Source of the DNA: an uncultured Clostridia bacterium | GTDB taxonomy: Bacteria; Bacillota; Clostridia; TANB77; CAG-508 | Assembly (NCBI GenBank): GCA_944386745.1 | Contig: CALXCG010000003.1 | Coordinates: 1 to 56,278 of the forward strand | Reading direction: 5' to 3' | DNA: 56,278 bases | Shown: positions 27,672 through 36,198 of the stretch, piece by piece | Layout of the letters: every line of letters starts with the position of its first letter | Position numbering within the stretch: position 1 is the stretch's first letter | Made by a program: the position numbers and the translations under genes | Notes under the pieces: model-generated | What the model saw: the letters and a program-made list of their open reading frames with translations, nothing else | What the model was told of the DNA's origin: nothing | Databases searched by the model: none

Positions 27672-28532
27672 ATGTATGATGTAATAATTTTAGGTGCAGG
27701 ACCAGCTGGAATATCAGCAAGTTTATATACTAAAAGAGCAAACTTAAAAACACTAATATTATATAATGACAAATCAGGATTAGAAAAAGCAAGTCTAATC
27801 GAAAACTATTATGGATTTAAAAATGGAATTACAGGAGAAGAATTATATAATACAGGAATAGAACAAGCAAAAAATATAGGAGTAGAAGTATTAAAAGAAG
27901 AAGTTGTTAAAATAGAAAATAATATTGAATATTTTAATGTTGTGACAACGAAAAATGAATATCAAGCTAAAAATTTAATACTTGCAACAGGAAATAAAAA
28001 GAATAGGCCAAAAATAAAAGGAATAGAAAAGTTTGAAGGAAAAGGTGTTAGTTATTGTGCAATTTGTGATGGATTCTTTTATAGAAATAGAAGTGTAGCA
28101 GTATTAGGAAGTGGAAATTATGCAATAGCAGAAACGAATGAATTAATAAATATAGCAGATAATATAACAATTCTAACAAATGGGAAAAAAGCACCTGAAT
28201 TTAGAGCAGATAATGTAAAAGTTGACACAAAAGAAATAGAAGAGATAGATGGAAAAGATAAAGTAGAAGAAGTAAGATTTAAAGATGGAACTACAATAAA
28301 AACAGATGGAATATTTGTAGCAGAAGGAGTGGCAGGAAGTTCAGAATTTGCAAAAAAACTAGGAATAATAACACAAAAAGATAAAATAGTAGTAAATGAA
28401 AACATGGAAACAAATGTAAAAGGAATATATGCTTGTGGTGACTGTACAGGAGGATTATTGCAAGTATCAAAAGCAGTATATGAAGGTGCAAAAGCAGGAT
28501 TAGAGGTAATAAAAAGACAAAGAGGGATTTAG
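27672..28532 (+). CDS. trxB: Thioredoxin reductase-like NAD(P)/FAD oxidoreductase
   Basis: The 286-residue protein has an N-terminal FAD-binding GAGPAGISASLY, the redox-active CAICDG (CxxC near residue 130), the NAD(P) site GSGNYA and the C-terminal FAD motif GIYACGDCTGG. This is the TrxB layout, slightly shorter than the usual 305-320 residues. It should transfer electrons from NAD(P)H or reduced ferredoxin systems to thioredoxin. NADPH preference is not clear, because the residues after GSGNYA are divergent. The last three residues (RGI) and the TAG stop are encoded by a GGGAC repeat. Confidence 0.85.
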   Translation: MYDVIILGAGPAGISASLYTKRANLKTLILYNDKSGLEKASLIENYYGFKNGITGEELYNTGIEQAKNIGVEVLKEEVVKIENNIEYFNVVTTKNEYQAKNLILATGNKKNRPKIKGIEKFEGKGVSYCAICDGFFYRNRSVAVLGSGNYAIAETNELINIADNITILTNGKKAPEFRADNVKVDTKEIEEIDGKDKVEEVRFKDGTTIKTDGIFVAEGVAGSSEFAKKLGIITQKDKIVVNENMETNVKGIYACGDCTGGLLQVSKAVYEGAKAGLEVIKRQRGI

Positions 28533-28582
28533 GGGACGGCCCTAAAAATCCCTCTTTTTAGGGATTTGGGGACGGACCTTTA
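28523..28582 (+). repeat. GGGAC repeat, long class (copy A2)
   Basis: It begins with GGGATTTAGGGGACGG and ends with GGGATTTGGGGACGGACC, separated by an AAATCCCT arm. It overlaps the 3' end of trxB and, between convergent genes, may act as a bidirectional terminator. Confidence 0.85.
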
Positions 28583-28592
28583 CTAGAAAAAA

Positions 28593-29591
28593 TTAATGAT
28601 TAATAAATGTCGCATCAGAAACGTCCCCAATGAGACATTTCATGTCTTTTGGAAGTTCACAGCAGAAACTTAATAATTCATTAGTAACCGGATGAATTAG
28701 CTCAATTTTATAACTATGCAAAGCTTGTCTGTTCATCAAATTATTAGACTTCTTATGAAATTTTGTTTTTTGTACTTCTGTGGAGTTAGAAAAATTCATA
28801 GTACTATTATATAAATCATCACCTAACAAAGGATGACCAATATAGCTCATATGCACACGGATTTGATGAGTTCTGCCAGTTTCTAATAAACATTCAACTA
28901 AACTATATCTATCAAACTCTTTAATAACTCTATAATGTGTAATAGCTTTTTGTCCAGATGTATCAACACATCTTTCAATAATACTACCGGGTTTCCTTGC
29001 AATGGGTAAATCAATGGTTTTATATTCTGTATTGAAATTAATATTTTTGTTTGTAGTTGTGTCTTTTTCAAAATTTCCTTGAACAAGGCATAAATATGTT
29101 TTTTTAAAAGTTTTATCAGCCATTTGCTTAATAAAACATTCTTGAATATATTCACATTTTGCAAAAATAACTAAACCAGAAGTATTGGTGTCTAACCTAT
29201 TAACAGGTCGAATTTTCTTTTTTAAACCAATTTGGTCAAAATAATATTTAACACTATTAGATAATGAATCGGAGTAGTGAAGCAAAGACGGATGAATTGA
29301 TATTCCACTTGGCTTATTAATAACTAAAAACCATTCATCTTCAAATAAAATATCAAGTTCCATTTTTGTTGGAACAATATTTGAATTATCTTCTTCATAA
29401 CTTAAATCAACACATATAATGTCATGTGGTTTGATATGTGTTCTTGTATCAACAAAAGTACCATTTAAAGTAACACTTTTATTGTTAATTAATTTAACTC
29501 TTAAACGTGATGAAATATTAAATATTGTGTTTAAAATTTCATTTATATCATTATAATTATCAGTTCCTTTAACAATGTATTTTAATTGCAT
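28593..29591 (-). CDS. RluA-family pseudouridine synthase
   Basis: The 332-residue RNA pseudouridine synthase has the catalytic NRLDTNTSGLVIFAK motif (Asp near residue 140), HPSLLHYSD upstream, and the C-terminal ETGRTHQIRVHM and GDDLY blocks. An S4-like segment is present at the N-terminus (about residues 15-75). The target uridine in rRNA or tRNA cannot be assigned. The last 18 residues or so, from KCLIGDVSDATF, are encoded by a GGGGACGTTTC hairpin repeat, so the natural C-terminus was altered by repeat insertion. Confidence 0.92.
   Translation of the reverse strand: MQLKYIVKGTDNYNDINEILNTIFNISSRLRVKLINNKSVTLNGTFVDTRTHIKPHDIICVDLSYEEDNSNIVPTKMELDILFEDEWFLVINKPSGISIHPSLLHYSDSLSNSVKYYFDQIGLKKKIRPVNRLDTNTSGLVIFAKCEYIQECFIKQMADKTFKKTYLCLVQGNFEKDTTTNKNINFNTEYKTIDLPIARKPGSIIERCVDTSGQKAITHYRVIKEFDRYSLVECLLETGRTHQIRVHMSYIGHPLLGDDLYNSTMNFSNSTEVQKTKFHKKSNNLMNRQALHSYKIELIHPVTNELLSFCCELPKDMKCLIGDVSDATFINH
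28608..28637 (-). repeat. GGGAC repeat, short hairpin class (copy B2)
   Basis: TGTCGCA (28608-28614) and TGAGACA (28631-28637) flank GAAACGTCCCCA on the plus strand. It lies within the last codons of the RluA-family gene. Confidence 0.75.
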
Positions 29592-29659
29592 TTTAAACCT
29601 CTACTTCGTAAATTTATATCAATAATTACATTATATCTTAAATTTAGCTACAGTTCAAC

Positions 29660-29688
29660 TTGAATGTAATGAAAAAATTTGATAAAAT
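29660..29688 (+). promoter_or_regulatory. SigA-type promoter of trmB
   Basis: TTGAAT (29660-29665) and TAAAAT (29683-29688) are spaced by 17 bp; the trmB start is 41 bp downstream with an AAAGGAG. Confidence 0.65.
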
Positions 29689-29728
29689 ATGCAAAGAAAA
29701 GCATAATTTTTAAAGGAGAAAATACAAA

Positions 29729-30388
29729 ATGAGAATTAGATATAAGAAATGGGCAAGGCCGGAATTAGAAGCTAGCAAATTCTATGAAAATGAACCTGAA
29801 AAATGGAAGGGTAAGTGGAAGGAACATTTTAAAAATCCAGATTTACCATTTATGATAGAATTAGGATGTGGAAAAGGTCAATTTATTTCAAGGTTAGCTT
29901 TAGAAAATCAAAATATAAATTATCTAGCAATTGACTTAATAGATGCAATGCTAGGATTAGCTAAGAGAAATATAGAACAATCATATAAAGAAGCAAATAT
30001 TGAACCTGAAAATGTTTTACTTACTAGGTTTGATATTGAAAGAATAAATTTGATTTTGGATAAAGTAGATAATGTAGAAAGGATTTATATAAACTTTTGT
30101 AATCCTTGGCCAAGAGGAAAACATCATAAAAAAAGATTAACACATACAAGACAATTAGAAAAGTATAAAGAGTTTTTGAAGGACAATGCGGAGATTTATT
30201 TTAAAACAGATGATGACGATTTATTTAATTCAAGTTTAATTTATTTTGAAGAGGCAGGATTTGAGATAATAAGTAGAACGTATGATTTACATCAAGAACC
30301 GATATTTGAAAAAAATATAGAAACAGAACATGAGAAAATGTTTTCAGAACAAGGAATTAAAATAAAAGCACTAATAGCAAAAATTTAG
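29729..30388 (+). CDS. trmB: tRNA (guanine-N7)-methyltransferase
   Basis: TrmB methylates G46 in the variable loop of tRNAs, using S-adenosylmethionine. The 219-residue protein has the SAM-binding IELGCGKGQFISRLA near residue 45, IDLIDAMLGLAKRN, and the family signature INFCNPWPRGKHHKKRLTH near residue 116, followed by FKTDDDDLF. Length and order are normal. It is followed 14 bp later by a DUF4116 gene, probably in one transcript. Confidence 0.96.
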   Translation: MRIRYKKWARPELEASKFYENEPEKWKGKWKEHFKNPDLPFMIELGCGKGQFISRLALENQNINYLAIDLIDAMLGLAKRNIEQSYKEANIEPENVLLTRFDIERINLILDKVDNVERIYINFCNPWPRGKHHKKRLTHTRQLEKYKEFLKDNAEIYFKTDDDDLFNSSLIYFEEAGFEIISRTYDLHQEPIFEKNIETEHEKMFSEQGIKIKALIAKI

Positions 30389-30402
30389 AAAGAGGGATTA
30401 AA

Positions 30403-30915
30403 ATGACTGCAGAAGATGTTGAGCAAAATAAAGATAATAGAGAATATGTATTAAAGGCTGTATCAGAAAATGGTAAGTTTTTAGATTTAGTTTCACCAGA
30501 ACTTCAGAATGATAAAGAAGTTGTAATGACAGCATTGAATCAAGATGCAGAATCTTTAGAATTTGCAAGTACAAAACTAAAAGATGACAAAGAAGTGATA
30601 TTAAAAGGTGTTGAAGGTGCACCTTGGACAATTTGTTATGCATCAGAAAATTTAAGAGCTGATAGAGAAATTATGGAAAAGGCTTGTAAAAGCTATGGTC
30701 AAGCATTATATTTTGCAAGTGAAGAGTTAAGAGATGATAGAGAAATTGTAAAAGAGGCTGTGGAAAATAAGGGAATTATTATAAAATATGCAAGTAGTAG
30801 ATTAAGAAATGACAAAGAATTAGCTTTAATTGCAGTTAAACAAAATAAAGATGCATTTCATTTTATTTCAAAAGAATTACAGCAAGATGAAGATATTAAG
30901 GCTTTATTGCAATAA
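30403..30915 (+). CDS. DUF4116 repeat protein
   Basis: The 170-residue protein is built of four to five repeats of about 30 residues with the pattern D-(K/R)-E-(V/I)-V-x-x-A-V, then (L/Y)-x-(F/Y)-A-S-x-x-L-(R/K)-x-D, as in REVLKAV... ELQNDKEVVMTAL and EELRDDREIVKEAV. This is the DUF4116 pattern, common in gut Firmicutes and in large multi-repeat proteins. The function is unknown; a helical solenoid for protein contacts is likely. No signal peptide or membrane span is visible. It is transcribed with trmB. Confidence 0.78.
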   Translation: MTAEDVEQNKDNREYVLKAVSENGKFLDLVSPELQNDKEVVMTALNQDAESLEFASTKLKDDKEVILKGVEGAPWTICYASENLRADREIMEKACKSYGQALYFASEELRDDREIVKEAVENKGIIIKYASSRLRNDKELALIAVKQNKDAFHFISKELQQDEDIKALLQ

Positions 30916-30961
30916 TTTTTAAGCACTATTTTTATAAATTATATAAATTTGAATAAAATGC

Positions 30962-30990
30962 TTGTGAAATTTTCTTTTTACTTATATAAT
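30962..30990 (+). promoter_or_regulatory. SigA-type promoter of the pta-ackA operon
   Basis: TTGTGA (30962-30967) and a perfect TATAAT (30985-30990) have a 17 bp spacer. The start of pta is 75 bp downstream behind a GGAGG. Confidence 0.75.
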
Positions 30991-31065
30991 GTTAAAGTAA
31001 GATTTATAGCTAACTATAAAACTTACTAAAAAATATTACAATAAATAACAAGAAGGAGGAACAAA

Positions 31066-32076
31066 ATGGCTTTTATAGACAATATAAAACAAAGAGCAAA
31101 ACAAGATATAAAAACAATTATACTTCCAGAAGCTGAAGATATACGTATACTAAAAGCAACTGAGAAAGTATTAAGTGAAGAATATGCAAAAATTATTTTA
31201 ATAGGAAATAGAAAAAACATTGAAAAAAAGGCAAAAGAAAATAATATCAATATAGAAAATGCTAAAATAGTTGAACCAGATAATTCAAAAGATTATGATA
31301 AATATGTAGAATTATTATATAATCTTAGAAAAGAAAAAGGAATGACAATTGAGCAGGCAAAAGAATTGACAAAAGATCCTGTGTATTTTGGAATGTTAAT
31401 GTTAAAAGATGAAGAAAGCGAAGGAGATGGATTAGTATCTGGAGCAATACATTCTACATCTGATACATTAAGACCAGCTCTTCAAATATTGAAAACAGCA
31501 CCTGGTACTAAACTTGTTTCAGCATTTTTTATTATGGTAGTTCCAAATTGTGAATATGGTGAAAATGGTACATTTATTTTTGCTGATAGTGGTTTGAATG
31601 AAAATCCGGGAGAATTGGCTCTAGCAGAAATTGCGATTTCATCTAGCAAAAGTTTCAGACAATTGGTAGAAAAAGAACCTAAAGTAGCAATGTTATCATA
31701 TTCTACACATGGAAGTGCTAAATCAGCTTTAACTGAAAAAGTTATAAAAGCAACAGGAAAAGTAAGAAAAAAAGTACCAGATTTAATAATAGATGGAGAA
31801 TTACAATTAGATGCAGCTATAATTCCAGAAATTGCAGAAATGAAAGCACCAACAAGTCCTTTAAAAGGTCAAGCAAATGTGTTGGTATTTCCAGATTTAA
31901 ATGCGGGAAATATTGGATATAAATTAGTACAAAGATTAGGTAAAGCAGAGGCTTATGGACCACTTTGTCAAGGTATTGCAAAACCAGTAAATGACTTATC
32001 AAGAGGTTGCAGCAGTGATGATGTAGCAGGAGTAGTAGCAATTACAGCAGTTCAAGCACAACAAAATAAAAATTAA
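31066..32076 (+). CDS. pta: Phosphate acetyltransferase
   Basis: Pta interconverts acetyl-CoA and acetyl phosphate, the step before ATP formation by acetate kinase. The 336-residue length is that of the stand-alone, short Pta class. Seen are ILPEAEDIRILKA near the start, GLVSGAIHSTSDTLRPALQ near residue 125, and the signature LVFPDLNAGNIGYKL with QRLGKAEAYGP near residue 270. It is followed 19 bp later by the first ackA gene, so the acetate pathway is one operon. Confidence 0.96.
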   Translation: MAFIDNIKQRAKQDIKTIILPEAEDIRILKATEKVLSEEYAKIILIGNRKNIEKKAKENNINIENAKIVEPDNSKDYDKYVELLYNLRKEKGMTIEQAKELTKDPVYFGMLMLKDEESEGDGLVSGAIHSTSDTLRPALQILKTAPGTKLVSAFFIMVVPNCEYGENGTFIFADSGLNENPGELALAEIAISSSKSFRQLVEKEPKVAMLSYSTHGSAKSALTEKVIKATGKVRKKVPDLIIDGELQLDAAIIPEIAEMKAPTSPLKGQANVLVFPDLNAGNIGYKLVQRLGKAEAYGPLCQGIAKPVNDLSRGCSSDDVAGVVAITAVQAQQNKN

Positions 32077-32095
32077 AATGAAATGAGGAGTATGT

Positions 32096-33286
32096 ATGAA
32101 AATTTTAGTTTTAAACTCTGGAAGTTCATCATTAAAATATCAAGTAATTGATATGGACACAGAAAAAGTATTAGCAAAAGGATATTTTGAAAGAATAGGC
32201 CAACCAAATTCATTTTTAACCCACAAAGTAAATGGAGAAAAGCACAAATTTGAACATGCAGCAAAAAATCATGAAAAAGCAATAGAATTTGTTTTAAAAA
32301 GATTAACAAATGAGCATTATGGTGTAATAAAAAGTTTAGATGAATTAGGCGGAATTGGCCATAGAGTAGTACACGGGGGAGAAAAATTTAGTGATGCAGT
32401 TTTAATCGATGATAAGGTTTTAGAAGGAATAAAAGAATGTATTGATTTAGCACCACTTCATAATCCAGCAGCTATTCTAGGAATTGAAGCATGTAAAAAA
32501 ATTGTGCCAAACATGAAAATGGTTGCAGTATTTGATACAGCTTTTCATCAAACAATAGAAAAGGAAAAATATATTTATCCAATTCCATATAAATATTACA
32601 AAAAATATGGAGTTAGAAAATATGGATTTCACGGAACATCACATCAATATGTATCTCATAGAGTTGCAGAAATCATGGAAAAAGACATAAAAGACTTGAA
32701 AATAGTAAATTGCCATTTAGGTCAAGGTGCTAGTGTGTGTGCAATTAAAGGTGGTAAATCAGTTGAAACAAGTATGGGATTAACACCACTTGGCGGTATT
32801 CCAATGGGAACAAGAAGTGGAGATTTGGATCCATCAATTGTTACATATCTAATGGAAAAAGAAAATTTAACACCAGATGATATGAATTTTATTCTAAATA
32901 AAGAATCAGGTGCATATGGAATTTCAGGAGTTTCAGTTGACTTTAGAGATATTGAAGCAGAGGCTTTATCAGGTGGAAAACACGCAAAATTGGCTTTAGA
33001 TGTATTTCATTATTTAGTTGCATGTTATGTAGCAAGATGTGCTGTTGCAATGAATGGAATTGATGTTCTTACATTTACGGCTGGTGTTGGTGAAAAAGGA
33101 CCAATATCAAGAGATGCTATATGTAAGCATTTGGAGTTCTTAGGTGTCAAAATTGACGAAGAGAAAAACAAGATAAGAGGAGAAGAAGTAGAAATTTCAA
33201 GTGAAGATTCAAAAGTTAAAGTTTATGTAGTTCCTACAAATGAGGAACTAATGATAGCAAGGGAAACATTAAAATTAGTAAAATAA
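32096..33286 (+). CDS. ackA: Acetate kinase, first copy
   Basis: The 396-residue acetate kinase makes ATP and acetate from acetyl phosphate. Conserved parts are [13 protein letters not shown] at the N-terminus, [16 protein letters not shown], the catalytic [17 protein letters not shown] and the C-terminal [11 protein letters not shown]. The phosphate-binding loop reads HLGQGAS where most acetate kinases have HLGNGAS. It lies between pta and a second, closely related ackA copy. Confidence 0.95.
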   Translation: MKILVLNSGSSSLKYQVIDMDTEKVLAKGYFERIGQPNSFLTHKVNGEKHKFEHAAKNHEKAIEFVLKRLTNEHYGVIKSLDELGGIGHRVVHGGEKFSDAVLIDDKVLEGIKECIDLAPLHNPAAILGIEACKKIVPNMKMVAVFDTAFHQTIEKEKYIYPIPYKYYKKYGVRKYGFHGTSHQYVSHRVAEIMEKDIKDLKIVNCHLGQGASVCAIKGGKSVETSMGLTPLGGIPMGTRSGDLDPSIVTYLMEKENLTPDDMNFILNKESGAYGISGVSVDFRDIEAEALSGGKHAKLALDVFHYLVACYVARCAVAMNGIDVLTFTAGVGEKGPISRDAICKHLEFLGVKIDEEKNKIRGEEVEISSEDSKVKVYVVPTNEELMIARETLKLVK

Positions 33287-33308
33287 AAAATAGGGAGGAT
33301 TTAATCAA

Positions 33309-34499
33309 ATGAAAATTTTAGTTTTAAATTGTGGTAGTTCATCATTAAAATACCAATTAATTAACATGGAAACAGAAGAAGTATTAGCTTCTGGAAAATA
33401 TGAAAGAATAGGAGAAAAAGAAGCATTTATTACACACAAAGTAAATGGACAAAAAATAAAAATAGACAATCCAGCATATAATCATACAGAAGCAATAGAA
33501 TTCACATTAAAACAATTAACAAATCCAGAATACAAAGTAATAGACAGCTTAGATGAAATTGAAGCTATAGGACATAGATTAGTACATGGTGGAGAAAAAA
33601 TTTCTGAATCTGTTGTTATAGATGAAAACGTAGAAAATGTTTTGAAAGAATATTCGGATTTAGCACCATTACATAATCCAGCATGTATTTTAGGAATTGA
33701 AGCATGTAAAAATGTAATGCCAGGAAAACCAATGGTAGGAGTATTTGACACAGCATTTCATCAATCAATCCCAAAAGAAAGATATATCTATCCAATTCCA
33801 TATGAATATTATGAAAAATATGGAATAAGAAAATATGGATTCCATGGAACTTCTCATATGTTTGTATCACAAAGACTAGCTGAAATAGAAGGAAAAGATA
33901 TTAAAGATTTAAAAATTGTAACATGTCATTTAGGACAAGGTTCAAGTATTTGTGCAGTACAAGGTGGAAAATCAGTAGATACAAGTATGGGACTAACACC
34001 ACTTGGAGGAATTCCAATGGTAACAAGAAGTGGAGATTTAGATCCATCAATATTATTATATTTAATGAAAAAAGAAAAATTATCTCCAGAACAAATGGAA
34101 AATATTTTAAATAAAGAATCAGGAGTTTCTGGAATATCTGGATTAGCACCAGATTTTAGAGTAATTGAACAAGAAAGTTATAATGATAATGAAACAGCAA
34201 AAATTGCTATGGAAAGTTTTAAATATGCGATTGCAAGTTATATTGCAAAATATGCAGTTGCGATGAATGGCGTTGATTATATTGTATTTACAGGTGGAGT
34301 AGGAGAAAATCAAATTAATATCAGAAAAGGTATCTGTGAACAATTAAGGTTTATGGGAGTAGAAATTGATGAAGATGCAAATAACATGAGAGGAGAAGAA
34401 AAAGTTATTTCAAAACCAAGTTCAAAAGTTAAAGTGTATGTTATTCCTACAAATGAAGAGCTAATGATTGCAAAAGAAACTGAAAGACTTGTTAAATAA
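33309..34499 (+). CDS. ackA: Acetate kinase, second tandem copy
   Basis: This 396-residue paralogue of the preceding gene is colinear with it over its whole length. Key residues remain ([39 protein letters not shown]), but MGTRSGD has become MVTRSGD, and the C-terminal FTAGVGEK motif reads FTGGVGEN. It probably arose by tandem duplication. The second copy may have changed kinetics or substrate (for example another short-chain acyl phosphate), which sequence alone does not show. A strong terminator follows. Confidence 0.93.
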   Translation: MKILVLNCGSSSLKYQLINMETEEVLASGKYERIGEKEAFITHKVNGQKIKIDNPAYNHTEAIEFTLKQLTNPEYKVIDSLDEIEAIGHRLVHGGEKISESVVIDENVENVLKEYSDLAPLHNPACILGIEACKNVMPGKPMVGVFDTAFHQSIPKERYIYPIPYEYYEKYGIRKYGFHGTSHMFVSQRLAEIEGKDIKDLKIVTCHLGQGSSICAVQGGKSVDTSMGLTPLGGIPMVTRSGDLDPSILLYLMKKEKLSPEQMENILNKESGVSGISGLAPDFRVIEQESYNDNETAKIAMESFKYAIASYIAKYAVAMNGVDYIVFTGGVGENQINIRKGICEQLRFMGVEIDEDANNMRGEEKVISKPSSKVKVYVIPTNEELMIAKETERLVK

Positions 34500-34539
34500 T
34501 TTATAAGAATCAGTACAATTTACTAATACATCAAGTTGA

Positions 34540-34570
34540 AACCAAAAAGTTTAAAAACTTTTTGGTTTTC
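34540..34570 (+). terminator. Rho-independent terminator of pta-ackA-ackA
   Basis: A perfect 13 bp stem (34540-34552 with 34555-34567, core CCAAAAAG) with a two-base loop lies 40 bp after the second ackA stop and is followed by TTCT. Confidence 0.8.
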
Positions 34571-34572
34571 TA

Positions 34573-34601
34573 TTGACATCTACTAGAATATATGATTAAA
34601 T
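34573..34601 (+). promoter_or_regulatory. SigA-type promoter
   Basis: A perfect TTGACA (34573-34578) and TTAAAT (34596-34601), spaced by 17 bp, precede the heptad-repeat gene. Confidence 0.65.
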
Positions 34602-34647
34602 ATGACCTATCAAGAGCTAGCAAAATTTTATAAAGGAGGTTATGCTG

Positions 34648-35127
34648 ATGGAAGATGTAATGGCAAAAACAATTTTGACAGAGTTACGTGAGTTTAGACA
34701 AGAAAATAACAAAAGATGGGAAGAAAATGATAAACGTTGGGAGCAAAACGAAAGAAGATGGAAAGAAAATGACAAACGTTGGGAAGAAAACGAAAGAAGA
34801 TGGAAAGAAAACGACAAACGTTGGGAACAAAATGACAAAAGATGGTTAGACAGTGAAAAACAAAGAGATAAGGATAGAAAAGAATTATTTGATGTCTTAG
34901 ATAATATGGATAAAAGTATATCAAAAGGACTTAATTATATGGAAAAATACATAGATGACAGATGTAGAAAGTTAGAGGATGAGCACTTTGAATGTAGAAA
35001 AAATTGTTTACTATTAAGTAGTGAAATGAATGCACAAAAGTCAAGATTAAATTTTCAAAATGTTAGAATTGAAAGTTTAGAAAAATGGAGAGATAATCTA
35101 GGTGATGATTTTGTTGGAATAAACTAA
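34648..35127 (+). CDS. Heptad-repeat (RWEEN/DK type) coiled-coil protein
   Basis: The protein has about 159 residues. After a short N-terminus, residues 15-70 are tandem seven-residue units of the form R-W-(E/K)-(E/Q)-N-(D/E)-(K/R), about eight in a row, then a normal helical region and a C-terminal ESLEKWRDNLGDDF. No signal peptide or catalytic motif is visible, and the function is unknown. Proteins with such repeats are common in Firmicutes and phages. The ATG at 34642 abuts the AAAGGAGG, so the ATG at 34648 is the better start. The gene has its own promoter and terminator. Confidence 0.75.
   Translation: MEDVMAKTILTELREFRQENNKRWEENDKRWEQNERRWKENDKRWEENERRWKENDKRWEQNDKRWLDSEKQRDKDRKELFDVLDNMDKSISKGLNYMEKYIDDRCRKLEDEHFECRKNCLLLSSEMNAQKSRLNFQNVRIESLEKWRDNLGDDFVGIN
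34703..34850 (+). repeat. Tandem repeat inside a coding region (21 bp unit, 42 bp higher order)
   Basis: The DNA coding for the heptads repeats every 21 bp, with pairs of units repeating every 42 bp (one unit ends in AAACGTTGGG, the other in AGAAGATGG). High DNA identity between pairs suggests recent expansion by slippage or unequal recombination. Confidence 0.75.
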
Positions 35128-35140
35128 AAGTGGTTGGTAA

Positions 35141-35165
35141 GCGGTATAATTGTGCCGCTTTTTTT
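35141..35165 (+). terminator. Rho-independent terminator
   Basis: GCGGTA (35141-35146) pairs with TGCCGC (35153-35158), followed by seven T. It ends the heptad-repeat gene. Confidence 0.85.
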
Positions 35166-35213
35166 CAAAAAGATATTTATAAAAAATAAATTTTAAAAAT
35201 ATCAAAAATATGT

Positions 35214-35242
35214 TTGACATTTTTTTGTTTGTATGATAAGAT
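35214..35242 (+). promoter_or_regulatory. SigA-type promoter of lexA
   Basis: A perfect TTGACA (35214-35219) and TAAGAT (35237-35242) are spaced by 17 bp. A CAAAAATATGTTTG partial dyad overlaps the -35, but I see no canonical GAAC-N4-GTTC LexA box. Confidence 0.7.
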
Positions 35243-35274
35243 GTGAAAAAATGAGAGAATGGAGTGAATATAGT

Positions 35275-35928
35275 ATGCCAAGAAAAAAGAAACCAGAATT
35301 AAATAATAGGGAAAAATCAATATTACGTTTCATTGAAAAACAAATAATGACGCAAGGATATCCACCATCAGTAAGAGAAATTGGAAAGGCAGTAGGACTA
35401 AGTTCAACTGCAACAGTACATAACTATTTAGAGAGATTAGAGCAAAAAGGCTATATTAAGAAACAAGATAAAAAAGGAAGAACATTAAGACTATTAAAAG
35501 GTGGTTCAGGAGAAGAAAAGAAAACTTCTAGTAAAGATTTCTATACACAAAAAGAATTAGTAGAAGTTCCAATTATAGGAAAGATTACAGCAGGAGAGCC
35601 AATTTTAGCAGTAGAAAATGTAACAGATACATTTCCAATTCCAATTGATTTTGTTGGAAATTCTGAAAGTTTCATGCTGACAGTTAGAGGAGAAAGTATG
35701 ATTGAAGCTGGAATTCTTGACGGTGATTATATTTTAGTTAAAAGACAAAATACAGCAAATAACGGAGAGATTGTTGTTGCTTTAATTGGTGATGAAGCAA
35801 CAGTTAAAACTTTCTATAAAGAAAAAGACCATATCAGATTACAACCTGAAAATTCAACTATGGATCCAATAATTGTTCCTACTTGCGAAATTTTAGGAAA
35901 AGTTGCTGGTGTGTTTAGAAAAATGTAA
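35275..35928 (+). CDS. lexA: LexA repressor
   Basis: LexA represses SOS genes and cleaves itself when RecA filaments form. The 217-residue protein has an N-terminal winged helix (about 1-75, with [16 protein letters not shown] and the recognition block [11 protein letters not shown]), the Ala-Gly self-cleavage site in [11 protein letters not shown] (near residue 105), the catalytic Ser in [10 protein letters not shown] and the catalytic Lys in [10 protein letters not shown]. Start codons exist upstream at 35233 and 35251, but the GGAGTG at 35261 is placed for the ATG at 35275, and the protein then begins MPRKKKPE. Confidence 0.95.
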   Translation: MPRKKKPELNNREKSILRFIEKQIMTQGYPPSVREIGKAVGLSSTATVHNYLERLEQKGYIKKQDKKGRTLRLLKGGSGEEKKTSSKDFYTQKELVEVPIIGKITAGEPILAVENVTDTFPIPIDFVGNSESFMLTVRGESMIEAGILDGDYILVKRQNTANNGEIVVALIGDEATVKTFYKEKDHIRLQPENSTMDPIIVPTCEILGKVAGVFRKM

Positions 35929-35955
35929 GAAAAGAGCAAAATTTATTTTCGATAA

Positions 35956-35980
35956 GAAATAGACCTTCGGGTCTTTTTCT
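35956..35980 (+). terminator. Rho-independent terminator of lexA
   Basis: AGACC-TTCG-GGTCT (35961-35974), a stable UUCG tetraloop hairpin followed by TTTTTCTTG, lies 28 bp after the lexA stop. Confidence 0.85.
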
Positions 35981-36114
35981 TGTTTTAACGCTTATATAAA
36001 AAAGATAAGCTATAAATGTAACAGTAAAATTGATGTTCACAAAAAATTCACAATTCGCTGGTTGACAAATAATACTAAAGAATATAAAATTATAAGATAC
36101 GGAAAAGTTAAAAA

Positions 36115-36178
36115 TGTCTCATTAAGAAACGGTCCATTTGAGACAAAATGTCGCATGAGAAACGTCCCCATTGCGACA
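36115..36178 (+). repeat. Two adjacent GGGAC hairpin repeats, short class (copies B3 and B4)
   Basis: B3 has arms TGTCTCA (36115-36121) and TGAGACA (36139-36145); B4 has arms TGTCGCA (36149-36155) and TGCGACA (36172-36178). Each encloses the GAAACG-T/GTCC core. They sit head to tail just upstream of the ABC exporter operon, in the leader of that transcript. Confidence 0.8.
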
Positions 36179-36198
36179 AAAAAGAAAGGAGAAGAAAA

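Noticed and set aside
34703..34850. Tandem 21/42 bp repeats as a non-coding satellite or CRISPR
   Set aside because: They stay in one reading frame and encode regular heptads, with only coding-compatible changes.
35180..35242. LexA operator in the lexA promoter
   Set aside because: No GAAC-N4-GTTC or close variant is present; only an A/T-rich partial dyad overlaps the -35.
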